Assembly (NCBI RefSeq): GCF_031755915.1
Contig: NC_083384.1
Coordinates: 26,578,001 to 26,642,000, forward strand
Direction of reading: 5' to 3'
Source of the DNA: Ziziphus jujuba
Lineage: Eukaryota > Streptophyta > Magnoliopsida > Rosales > Rhamnaceae
Length of the DNA: 64,000 bases
The position numbers were made by a program, and so were the translations under genes. Below the pieces are notes generated by a model. That model ran no database searches, was not told the origin of the DNA, and saw only the letters and a program-made list of their open reading frames with translations. The stretch's first letter is position 1. Each line of letters opens with the position of its first letter. This document shows, in pieces, positions 40,156-51,537 of this stretch.

Positions 40156-42866
40156 ACTATCAAAAACTGGATTTCTTCTTGATCGAGTCTGGCAAATTGA
40201 CTTGAGTTACTCAGTCAAGAACATGTAAAGAAGTGGATGCAGAAAATTACTCCTCCTGTTGAGGAAACCACTGCATAGGAGGTAAAGTTACCAAAGGACC
40301 GGGTTCCAATTAGGAGATCCAATCGACAGCATGTACCAAATTTTTTTCATCGCTTTCCTGTACAAATTTTTAGGGTATTAAAAATTAGTAACGTCTGAGG
40401 TTGCACAAATTCCAAACCCTTTTTCACCGTTGTTAAATGTACACCCTTCCACAAAAAGAAAGTATTCTGTAAATATTTTAAGCTTAAAAATGCTTTTCCA
40501 CCACCAAATTGATTAAAGACTTATGTGCTTCTATTTTAAGAAAAATTATTATATAAAAAATTAAAGGATTGCATCCAAGAAAATTTGTTCGTTCATATTA
40601 TTCATATATTGACTTTTAATTAATGTTGAAATTATTTTAGTTATACATCCTTATTAATTGGTCTAAGTAAATATTGAGTGAAAATGTTTAAACTCTAACA
40701 ATGCAATTCTCCATGATCTGGAAATCATGCATGTGTCCCAAATTGATTTTTATTCTATTTAAAAAAAAAAAAAAACAAAAGCAAAAATAAAATGAAGCTA
40801 AATGTCTATTATAGTCCTTGACCGTAACTTTTGACTAATGTGGGCACACGGTAAAGGAGGTAAGTGATGGAAAAACAATTTTATTGGAGTTATATACAAT
40901 GATTTTTTTCCTCCTATGAAATTTACTAACCATATTACATTAACCATATTATATTATGCACACATTTACTTTTAATCTAATTTTTGCCATATACACCCAC
41001 TTATTATATCTAATATATCCTTAAATATATTGAAATAAATATATTTTGCATTTGAATTATAACAAATAAAACATGATATATCCCGTATACAAAATAAGAA
41101 TGGGTTCAAATCATTAGAATTATGTATATCGAACCCGCTTAGGTGCTATATACCAACAACTACTTTATGTATCATTCATTTTTGTCTGAATCATATAATC
41201 CAGATGAAACAATATAGATCCCGTATATAGAATTAAAACGAATTCAAATTTTCTAGATTATGTATATTGGATAATTAATTTTATGTATCATTTATTCCAT
41301 CCGAATTATATATTCTGAATGGAAAGGATACATTCGATATACAGAATCCAAATGGAATCAAATCATTGGGTTATATATACTAGACAACTATTTCATATAT
41401 AGTTTATTTTCATGATGATTATATAATCCAGATAAAATTGGATTCATCCAATATGTAATACCCAACAGATTCAAATCATATATGTTATGTATACCAAAGG
41501 ACTATTTCACATATTGTTCGTTTCTGTCCGAATTATATAATTTAAATAAAATAAGATACACCTTGTATAAGAAACTTATACGTGTTACATAATGCTGATT
41601 ATGTGTATAGGACGATTACACATATATCATAGAAACAATTATTTTTTCTCGTATATAGAACTCGGACTTGTTCAAAGCATCTAGGCTACTATGTCAAACA
41701 ATTTCAGAGTAACACAAAGAGCAAATAGAATAAAAATTTATAAAAAATAAAAAACTCAGACAAAAAAATACAAGGAAAAAAAATAAATCTTTAAAAAAAA
41801 TATTTAAATACTTAGACTTTCAACATTGCAAGAAATGAATTGTCAATCATTTTTGCATACTTTTTTTTTTCCTTTTGATCACTAAACTCTATTGTCTTCA
41901 TTATTACAGTTTAATATTTTTGTAAAAACTTCATTATAATATACATAATATTTTATTTTTATTTTTATTTTATTTGTGTACTTCAAGGTAGTTGTGATCT
42001 TTTAATAAATGAAATTTGAAGAATATTAAAAAGTAATTTAAAATATATTATGGCTATTAAATTTCATAGTGTAAATAAAACCACCTACATATAATTATAA
42101 CAAATCCAAAAAATTTTCATAGTGTAAATCAAATCTAAAAGGTCAATGCTATTATTCAAAGTGAAATGTCTATTATACCCTTTAATCATTGTTTTTTATT
42201 AAAATGGATAAAAGGCAATGAGGTAAATAATGAAAAGCGATTTTATTGGAATTTATGTGAAATTATAACAAATCTCAATGAAAGTCAATTATAATTCCAC
42301 AAATATGATTAAACTTCCAATCCAAACCATGGTGGCATCGGAATCTCTACACCTTGTTGGAGAGTTCATTTGGTAGCACATGGTATTGTTTTGAGTTAGT
42401 TGAAAACTTGAGATTGATATTTAATGAAATTGGGTGAACAAGAAAGCATGGGCAGAAGGAAACCAAAGCATGCCAAATTGAATTGATGATTGCCTACCAA
42501 ATTGCTGAAGGATTACCCTCTTTATTTAGCGAGACGAACCAAGCCACCAAGAGAATATTTTGCATAGATAAATATTTTATAGAAGTGAGGGTTTGGTTTG
42601 AAAATGAAATCCTTGGTAATTCTTATGGGCTAAAAGCAAAACTTTAGAAATGACTAATAATAACGAAAAAGAGAAGGAAAAAAAAAAAAAAAGGAGATAA
42701 TGATGGAAAATATGGGAATTTGTAATCGTTCGGTCAGTATCAGTAGTAGGAGTAGGGTATTCAAAACATGGTAATGCAGTCCAAAACAAGTTGACATGAC
42801 TAATACCCTACAGATCACAAACAAAAAACCACTAAGTGAAGTTTTTGCCCTATTTTTAAAAGTGAT
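40156..42866. other. Spacer between unit 1 and unit 2, no genes
   Basis: This 2.7 kb is not shared with the unit 2/unit 3 junction, where the units abut directly. It contains an inverted copy of the dispersed repeat (40800-40900), a degenerate tandem repeat (41080-41700), and a direct repeat of the motif aaatgtctattata (about 40800 and 42167) followed in both places by similar sequence. Past 42280 there is unique AT-rich DNA. A frame starting at 42796 merely runs into the Raf pseudogene. Confidence 0.5.
41080..41700. repeat. Degenerate ~115-bp tandem repeat, about five copies
   Basis: Units recur with a cycle of ideas rather than exact sequence: a cgtatatagaa-like start, a central gattcaaatcat, tatgtatatnggac, then catatatcgtttattt and tccgaattatataatc. 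Starts are near 41083, 41220, 41333, 41450 and 41570, with a partial one at 41650. No coding content. The divergence between copies indicates age. Confidence 0.55.
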
Positions 42867-45554
42867 TCAAAATGGTTCAAGTGAGACTTTGTCTATGAGC
42901 AATGAGCCTAATTCTAAAAGTGATTTCAAAAAACCAACTTCATGTGACTACATAGTTGATACAGATTATAAAGGAGATGGACACCACAGAAAAATGGAGT
43001 GTTTGACAAGATTAGAGTGTGGTGTGAATTCAAAGGAAGCAGAACTAGAAGTAACCAACTTGAATGCAGATCAGATAGAAGATGGCAAACAATTCTCAAG
43101 TTTACGGGGAAGCACTGACAGCAATGGAACTTCATCAATCAGAGGGGATAATGAATCTAACATCATAGTATACTGCGAGATTCACTGGGAGGACCTGTAG
43201 TTAAGGGAGGAGATTGGAGAGGGTAAACCTACGAGCTCAATTTATTTTGTAATTAGTTATTGTTTTTGCTTTTTTTTTTCTTTTTTTGGGCTAAGAATCA
43301 AGTATTGTGTCTATGAGACTCTACACATTGCTCATCTAGTATAAGATTTTAGTATTCTGATAGCTATTCTTACCTTCAACAATGAAGACTTGTGCTTGGA
43401 TGATGGGAAACAGGAAACTACACATGTTTAGTAAAGGTTGTGGAATCATATTGGGCATACTTTTTCTTGCCTCATAGGTTTTTGTGCCATTGTTTATCAT
43501 AGAATTTGGAATGGATCGGTAACTTTAAGCTAAAAGTACCCTTTTTTCTTAGTTCTTAACCCAAGTAGTAATGTGGTATCATTTGTTTTAACCTTAAGAT
43601 AACTTGGCTTTGCTTGAATAGGATGTTGCTATCAACGTGTACCATGGGAATCAATATACTGAGGGAATTTTACAAGACTACAAAAAGGAGGTACTTCAAA
43701 CTCTCAACTTTAATTTTTTTTTTCTAAACATTATTTGGAAAAGGAAGACATTTTATTCGGGGATCTTACTTGTGTATCCTTCAGATTGATATAATGAAGA
43801 GATTGAGACATCCAAGTGTATTGTTGTTGATGGAAGCAGTATATTCACAAGAACGACTAGCCATTGTCACAGAGTTCTTTCCCAGGTAAAAAGGACTGCA
43901 TATTTTTCTAAGCCAAGTTAATAGAAAATAGTAAGAGTCAATGTTCTAATCAAAGTAGGTTCCTATTGTATTAAGTAAAATTATAAAATGCACTTATGAT
44001 CTTTTATGCAACTTGGCATCATGGTAAAGAGTAAGAGGCTTTTTATGTCAATTAGTCCATAGATGGCCTAATATATACATACACTTTTATGATCTTCTCT
44101 TTTCATGGGCATTATTCCCAGAACCTTATATTGCGTTTTGTTTGTGCTATTAGGGGAAGCCTTTTTAGAACACTTCACAGGAATAATCAGGCATTTGATA
44201 TCAGACGGTATCTGAGGGTAGCCCTTGATGTTGTGAGTCTATGCTTCTTTTATGTGTTATCTATGTTGGGAAGTCAAATTAAACATTAAAATGGATTGTT
44301 TTATTCTTAGCTATGCTACAACATAACACACTTTTTATTTTACCGTAGGCTGTAGGTATGAATTATTTGCATCACAGAAATCCACCTATAGTGCATAGAA
44401 TCTTAAATCATCCAACCTTCTTGTTGACAAGAATTTGAGTGTCAAGATAATTTTTAATGATTGATAGCTTTATAATTAAGTAGATCGAGCTTAATATCAA
44501 TTTTCTTACGAAATTTATACTCTTCAGGTTGGAGACTTTGGCCTGTCAAAGTTGAAGAATGGGACCTTCTTGATGGGAAAATCTGGGAGAGGGACGGTAA
44601 TAATGTTTTCCTCTTATCTCGAAGTTACAGTGTCAATGTTCATAGTAGTAATCACCTCCTATCAATGACATCTTTTATGCTCCTTGCATTTCTAAATGCA
44701 TCCTCAGTGGATGGCCCTTGAAATCCTTTGCAACAAACCTTCAAATGAAAAGTAATTTCTATAAGCCAAGCTTTAGAATTTTATCTAGGTGGTTTCACAA
44801 CTTAACTCATATTTTCAAATGGAGCTTTGAATGTGGAAGAGAATACTTGGTGAAAATTTCCAACAAACCTTGTTTTGCCATCTAAAATTTCCAACTCTGT
44901 GGGAAACCTTGTTTAACTATTAAGGGATTCAAAGTTTCATGCTTTTATACTTCTTCATTTCCAGTCACCAAATAATTTCCAGTGGGAAAGCAGAACTTAA
45001 AAATGTTCTTTCAATAATAATAAAAGTGAAGGCCATAATTGGTTCCTTTCCAAGTTTCATGGTTTTGCTAATTCATTGCATTGTCTTCTCTTTGAGCAAA
45101 TCCGATGTTTTCGGCTTTGGCGTGATTCTCTAGGAACCAATGACTAAATCCATTCCATGGAATCACTTAAATTCTTTACAGGTCTTTCTTTCTTTTGGAA
45201 CCTCACATTGCATGCACCTTTTCTTCCACTAACACATTGAAAGTTGACCATTTCCTTGTTCCATTTGAAAGGTTGTTGGAGTTTTAGGTTTCATGTATAG
45301 AAGATTAGACTTGCTAGAAGGCCTTGATCCCTACATAGCATTGGTCATTCGAGAGTGTCGGTGAAGGTTGTTCTATAATTTTTAAGTTTTTAACCAATTC
45401 TTTTTCATCCTGGAATATGCTAGTTGTACTGAACCTGTATTCTAAAACAAGCAGTGACCCACAATAACATCCATCTTTTGAAGACATTATCCATAAAATG
45501 ATGACACTCCAAAGAGCTGCACCATTGCCTACTCGGAAGAGCTCAAAACCTTAG
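42867..45554 (+). pseudogene. PAS-Raf kinase pseudogene, copy 2
   Basis: Corresponds to Raf exons 4-14 and their introns. It begins at caaaatggttcaag inside exon 4, so PAS exons and promoter are absent. Lesions are many: an in-frame deletion of linker sequence near 42995, a stop at 43198-43200 (TAG for CAT) just before the glycine loop, a lost donor at about 44447 (ataatt for gtaatt), a one-base deletion in the HRD motif near 44398, and TGG to TAG in the tryptophan of the WEL motif near 45131. The DFG exon (about 44528-44596) is still open. It cannot encode a kinase. Confidence 0.85.
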
Positions 45555-45948
45555 AATTTTTTTGTGGTTTTCATAACAAATAGTGGCTGTCAATTGTAAA
45601 TGCAGTTAGAAACAGTTTAGAAGAAAGTTCATAGATTTTAACTCAAAGAATGCTCACTTAAAAGGAATATGGAAAACAAGGTGGGAATGTGAAAGTGTAT
45701 TCTCATTAAGACACATAATATATACCATGTAGCTTGTAATTGAAGGTGGCTTAATCAAAACCACTACAGAACAAAAAAAATGTAAAAATAGCTTGGAAAC
45801 CCTTTTTTGTCATGCTCTACAAAAACTCTAGGTTTCATAATTATACTCGCTTTTTTTTTGGCTTTTGGTCTTCAAAACTTCATTCTTGAATTTTACTCTT
45901 CATTTACATTTTTTAAGAATTAAAAGCTTTTTGTTTTAGAAAGTCCAT

Positions 45949-46336
45949 GTTACGTTCCCTATCTTTTACATGGCCGATGCACTTAGTCACGTCGTAGGAT
46001 TGGTGAAGACTTGGTCTTATGACGTTGTTGCTATGTTTGTTGTGTTTGTTAGTTCCTTTATTGGTTAAGTTGTTGCTGTGTTAACTGTGTTTGTTAGTTC
46101 CTTAATTTGTTATTTATTTATTACTACTTGATTTGAGTGGAGTCATGTTTCCCTATTTTTATGTCAATTTGTTATCAGTTATAGGCTACATAATGTAGTC
46201 AAGATGGGTAGTGAAGAACTAGGAAAAAGTACCAGATTATCTCTTTCACTCATCCTCTCTGTAGTCTACCTCTCTGTTCTGCCCTGTTTCGCTTCACTCA
46301 AAATAGAGGACCCTCCCACAACCAAAGGCCATAACA
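45949..46336 (+). mobile_element. 5' LTR of the gypsy element
   Basis: Starts TGTTACG and ends ATAACA, giving the TG...CA ends and short inverted TGTTA/TAACA typical of LTRs. Length 388 bp. It is followed after four bases by the primer-binding site. There is no second copy downstream in this window. Confidence 0.7.
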
Positions 46337-46340
46337 TTCT

Positions 46341-46353
46341 TGGTATCAAAGCC
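46341..46353 (+). other. Primer-binding site, tRNA-Met type
   Basis: tggtatcaaagcc lies 4 bases after the LTR. It matches the 3' end complement of initiator tRNA-Met, with A for G in one position of the usual tggtatcagagcc. Confidence 0.75.
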
Positions 46354-46358
46354 AGGTT

Positions 46359-47300
46359 ATGGATACTTGGAGAAAGTCGAATGCGAAATTTCGCAATGAT
46401 GTCAATGAAGCCTTGGCTCAACATGAGTCATGGTTTGACCAAGTACCGCACACCTTGCAACAGGTGCTGATGGAATTACAAGCAATGCATGTATCCAATA
46501 GTCCACACCCTTTGCTCCATGTGGTTAACTCATTTGCCCCACGTGAATCCTCCAACACTCACAGTGAACCATATTGGACGCAACTCAAGTTGTCTTTTCC
46601 GAAATTTGAAGGGGAAGATCCTTTAGGTTGGATTTTTAAGGTTTAATAGTATTTCGAATTCTAGGGAATACCAGTGGGTTAGCAAGTGTACTAACGTCTT
46701 TCCATTTCGAGGGAATTGCACTCCAATGGCACCGGTGGTGGAGCAAATTCAGAGGACCCTTAACGTGGGCTGAATTGACCAAAGCGACTTTGTCACGCTT
46801 TAGTCTGATGGACTTTGAAGAGCCATCTGAAGCTTTAACCTGATTACGGCAAACCTCCACCATAACTTCTTGCCAAGAGGCCTTTGAAAGGCTTTCCCAC
46901 AGGGTCAATGGCCTATCTGAAAGTTTCTTGATTGGCTGCTTCATTGCTTGTCTCCGAGATGAGATTTGCTTGGAATTGAAAATCAAGCACCTGACCACGT
47001 TAGCAGAGACAATTGGCGTGGCTAGGTTGATTGAGGAGAAAAACCAACTCTAGCACCAACTCATCGGCCTCCAACTCCTGCAGTGACCACTAAAATTACT
47101 ACCAACCCAAATAGTGGCGTGTTGGATCCTCCTCCAAATACCCGAGATCGAGTAAATACACCCAGTACAACACCAATGGTTAGTCGAATCTCCACTCAAG
47201 AAGCTCGGGAAAGAAAAGAGAAGGGACTCTACTATTATTGTGATGAAAAATTCGCTTCGGGCCACCGATGCAAGCGACCACAACTCTTCATGATTGAAGA
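46359..47300 (+). pseudogene. Gypsy gag, broken
   Basis: The frame starts MDTWRKSNAKFRN just after the primer site and reaches the gag signature LSFPKFEGEDPLGW (about 46590-46632). It stops at about 46645 and continues in pieces. A single zinc knuckle-like motif CDEKFASGHRC lies near 47240-47272. In these elements gag forms the particle and binds RNA. Several stops and frame changes make this copy inactive. Confidence 0.75.
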
Positions 47301-47399
47301 CTCCATGGAAGCCCAATCTGAGGAAGTAAGTGACCATGGTAGCCCGATGGAAATAGTGCCCGAGATTTCTTTTCGCACGATTGCTGGAACAATCCACCC

Positions 47400-50300
47400 A
47401 CAAACGATCCGAGTACTCAACAAATTAGGAAACAAAGAGCTGCCAGTATTGATCGACAATGGCAGCACGCACAACTTTGTTGATCAGGCCATTGTTACAA
47501 GGTATGGAATTTAGGTTATTCGGGATAAAAAATTTCAAGTCATGGTAGCAAACAAGGAAAAGATTGAGTGTGCTGGGGTATGTCAGGCACTCACCCTCCA
47601 CATTCAAGGAGTTTCAGTCACTACTAATTTCTACGTTCTTCCCGTACCTACATGCCCATTAGTTTTGAGGGTGCAGTGGTGGGCAACACTTAGACCAATT
47701 AAGACTAATTATTCCACTCTCATAATGACTTTTAAGAAGGATGGACTTTTCCATATGTTTCGAGGGATAAGATCTAAAAGCCTAGAAGTCTTGGTAAAGA
47801 AAGATTTTAACAGCTTACAAGGGATCAGTTCACATGGTGCCGTCTTTTTAATCCAGGTACTCTCCACCAAACTTGTAGAACTGACCAATTCCTATCCTGA
47901 GGATCTTATGCAACTCCTTACAGAATTTTCTTCGGTTTTTGGCACACCTTTGGCCTTGCCTCCCCAAAGAACACACGATCACCATATCTCATTACCACCA
48001 AAAGCTAAACCGGTGAGCGTTCGATCTTATAGGTATCCCTACTACCAGAAAAACGAGATTAAGAGGATGGTGCAGGAGCTCCTTTAGTCTGCTTTTATCC
48101 ACCCCAGCCATAGTCCATTTTTGTCGCCTCTCTTTTTGGTCAGAAAAGCTGTTGGGGAATGGCGCTTTTGTGTGGATTATCGCACATTGAATCAAATCAT
48201 CATTAAAGATAAGTTTCTTATTCCAGTCATTGATGAATTACTTGATGAACTATGTGGTGCCAAGTTTTTCTCCGAGTTAGATCTTTGGGTGAGATATCAT
48301 CAGATTCGAGTCGATAATAGTGATATTCTGAAGAAACATTCTACACCCTCGAAGGACATTATGAATTTCTGGTCATGCCATTAGAACTCACCAACGCACT
48401 GGCAACCTTTCAACGACTCATGAATGACCTCTTTCGGCCATACCTCCGGCACTTCATTATGGTGTTCTTTGATGATATCCTGATTTATTCCAAAACATGG
48501 GAAGAGCACCTCCAACACCTTCATGCCATCTTATCACTCTTGGCTCAAAATCAATTGTTTGCAAAATTGTCAAAGTGCAAATGTGGAGTCACCCAAGTGG
48601 ATTACCTGGGACACATCATCTCTAACCAATGGGTAGCTGTGGACCCATCCAAGATTGAAGCTGTTTTGGCTTGGCCAACTCCCACAATGACAAAGGAGGT
48701 TTGTGGCTTCCTTAGGTTGGCTGGTTATTACCGGAAATTCATTCGGCACTTCAGTGGATTAACAGCTCCATTAACACAGCTCGTAACTTCAAAAGGGTTC
48801 CATTGGGATTTGAAAGCAGCAGAATCATTCAAACAATTAAAAACAGCTCTTGCTTCACCGTCGGTACTAGGCCTACCTAATTTCTCTCAACCGTTTGTCA
48901 TCGAATGTGATGCTAGTGGGATTGATCTTGGTGTGAGATCCCACATCGGTTGGAAAGGAAAACGAAGCATGCCTTATAAGAGGGTGTGGATACATTTCCT
49001 TTGCAACACGTTTTGATAAAACCTTGAGGGCTGGGTTGTAAAAAGATTCCCCAGACCCAAAGAGAACAATATCGCATGCGAGTGGACTGGGTTGTTACAA
49101 TTGGTATCAGAGCCAGACCCAGATCAGTGTGCCAGCGAGGATGCTGGGCCTTAAGCGAGGTGGATTTTGAAGTCCCACATTGGTTGGAAAGGGGAACGAA
49201 GCATGATTTATAAGCGTGTGGATACCTTTCCCTTGCAATGCGTTTTGACAAAACTTTGAGGGCTAGGTTGTAAGAGGATTCTCCAGGCCCAAAGAGGACA
49301 ATATCACATACGGGTGGACTGGCCTGTTACACTTGGCACGATTCTCATGCAACACAATCAACCTATTGCTTATTTCAGTGAAGCACTCAAAGTACTGCTC
49401 TTACTCTCTCTACATATGAGAAGGAAATGATGGCTATAGTAAAGGTAGTTCGAAAATGGCAACCATACCTGTTGGGCAAGCCATTTATAGTCCATACCGA
49501 TTAGCGAAGCCTTAAATATCTAATGGAGCAGCGGATTACAACTCTGCACAGACCAGGTGGCTGCCCAAAATCTTGGGATATGATTATGTCATCGAATATA
49601 AGAGAGGAACTAAAAACAAAGCTACCGACTCTTTGTCAAGGAAGGTAAAACTTCAATTTTTATCTATTTCCATGCCATATGTTGTCTGGTGGGTTAAGTT
49701 GCAAACTGAAGTTGGCCAAGATCCTTTTTATAAGCATTTGTAAGAAGACCTGGCATGCCAATTGCGTGATGGTGTATGGTTCAAGGAGGGTTGAATCTTT
49801 TTGAACCCTTCTTCCACACTTATTTCTAGCATTCTCACAGAATGTCAGTCCACACCAGCAGGGGGTCACTTTGGGTTCCATAAGACATTGTCTAGTTACA
49901 ACACACATTCTCTTGGCCAGGGGTGCACCATTCGATGAAGGAATTCCTACGGCAGTGAGATGTGTGCCAACGTTATAAAGCAGATAGCATGAAACCCCAG
50001 GTTCGCTCCAACCTCTTTCTCTTTCTGACCGTGTCTGGTCTGACATAGCAATGGACTTTGTTGATGGGTTACCTCTCTCCATTGGGTATTTGGCTATAAT
50101 GGTGGCCGTTGACCGGCTTACAAAATATGCCCATTTCATCTCATTGAAGCATCCGTACATGGCATCATCAGTAGGTAAAATGTTTGTAGCTCAAGTGGTT
50201 TCCCTTGCATGGCATCCCGACCTCCATTGTGAGTGATTGGGATCGAGTGTTTATTAGTTCTTTTTGGTGGGCACTATTCCAGCTTCATGGCACTATGTTG

Positions 50301-51093
50301 AGAATGAGCTCTAGTTACCATCTGCAAACCAACGGCCAGACCGAAGCCATTAATCATGTATTGCAGCAATATCTTTGCTATTTCATGGAGAATCGTTCTC
50401 ACAGATGGGTAGAGTGGATACCATGGGCCGAGAATAATTACAATACTTCTCTCCATTCATCCACTGGAATGACTCCATTTGAAGCTCTTTATGGGGTCCC
50501 ACCACCTGCCCTTATGGGCTATGTACCTGGCACAACTCGGGTGGCTGCAGTTGATACTTACCTTCGTGACTGTGATGAAATTCAGCGAGAGCTGTGTTCC
50601 AACCTTGTGCGTGTCCAGAATCGCACCAATTTGCCGATCGGCATTGCCGTGATGTCTCTTTTAACGTGGGTGACTATGTCTATATCAAACTCCAACCATA
50701 TAGACAGCAATCTGTGGTCCACCAAAGCTCTAAAAAACTCTCTCCACGGTTCTTTGGTCCCTATGAAATCATTGGGAAAGTCAGGCCCGTGGCTTACCGA
50801 TTAGCTCTCACTCCTGAATCGCGCATCCAAAACATGTTCCATGTGAATATGTTACAAAAGCATGTTGGACAATCGCTTCTGTGCCAGATCAGATGCTACC
50901 TACTGATGAGGCTAGTAATACCACACTGCCACAGCCAGAAGCTGTTCTGGACCGATGAGTGATTCAAAAAGGGAAGTACAAACCAAAGACTGAAATCTTA
51001 GTCAAATGGAAGGGTGCCCCAGAGGAGGATGCCACTTGGGAAAATGCTTGGCGGATGACTCGTTCCTATCCCAACTTTATCCTTGCGGACAAG
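47400..51093 (+). pseudogene. Gypsy pol (PR, RT, RNase H, IN, chromodomain), broken
   Basis: Protease: VLIDNGSTHNFVD near 47446-47485, where family members have D-S/T-G and this copy has DNGST. Reverse transcriptase: about 48110-48900, with the catalytic box read as VFFDDILIYS. RNase H: FVIECDASG near 48894-48920, then resuming after 49336. Integrase: AMDFVDGLPLS (about 50048), then the SDWDRVF and TNGQTEAIN regions (about 50228-50355). Chromodomain: VKWKGAPEEDATWE (about 51000-51043). Stops lie between most domains. In chromoviruses the chromodomain steers integration toward particular chromatin. Confidence 0.8.
48932..49331 (+). mobile_element. TRIM nested in the gypsy pol, 5-bp TSD
   Basis: Two direct terminal repeats (48932-49099, starting TGTGAGATCCCACATCGG, and 49168-49331, starting TGAAGTCCCACATTGG) both end GTTACA. 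The first is followed by a tRNA-Met primer site (ttggtatcagagcc, from 49100), and a purine-rich ggtggatttt precedes the second. Exact 5-bp target duplications, CTTGG, lie at 48927-48931 and 49332-49336. There is no coding capacity. Only about 70 bases separate the repeats. This is the structure of a terminal-repeat retrotransposon in miniature, moved by enzymes from other elements. It interrupts the gypsy RNase H frame right after DASGIDLG. Confidence 0.9.
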
Positions 51094-51493
51094 GATCCGT
51101 CCTATTTTCGTTTACCAAAGTAGGAAGTTTGGTTGATTTTTTTGTTATGTTTGCTTTTAGTGTTTTGAGCAGCTTTTTGGTTTTTTGTTGTAAACAAAAA
51201 ATGTAAGAGAGGTAGAGTTGGTATACCTATCAAATTCCAATTCCAAATGCTGTCGAATTAATGTAAATTTACATCATAGTTAGGGTAAATATCATTAACC
51301 TCTCCTGAAATTTGCTATTATTATAAATAAACCTTTGAATAGTTGTTCTTCGTCACTTCCCTTGCCATATATCCACGTTAGTCAAAAGTAACGGTCAAAG
51401 GATGTGATAGACAATTCGTTTTGAGTAATATCATCGGTCTCCCTTAAGGTTTGTTATAGTTATAAATGAAGTGGATGATAAGAAATACCTGCT

Positions 51494-51534
<41 letters not shown>
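51094..51534. other. Unit 2 flank downstream of the gypsy element
   Basis: Matches 33047-33530 of unit 1, including the gaagtttggttga and tgttttgagcagctttttgg stretches and the dispersed repeat. A run of about 37 T lies at 51497-51533. No gene. Confidence 0.6.

Positions 51535-51537
<3 letters not shown>

Larger units (their letters stand above)
45949..51093 (+). mobile_element. Ty3/gypsy retrotransposon with chromodomain, defective
   Basis: The element opens with a 5' LTR and primer-binding site, then gag, protease, reverse transcriptase, RNase H, integrase and a C-terminal chromodomain in the order of plant chromoviruses. The frame is broken by many stops, and a TRIM is inserted in the RT/RNase H part. 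No 3' LTR is present: after the chromodomain the sequence becomes the unit-1-like flank within a few bases. It lies inside unit 2, between the Raf pseudogene and the CRK relic. Confidence 0.85.

Noticed and set aside
42796..43200. 134-residue frame that looks like a new gene
   Set aside because: It is chance spacer sequence running into the Raf exon 4 pseudogene and stopping at the TAG at 43198-43200.
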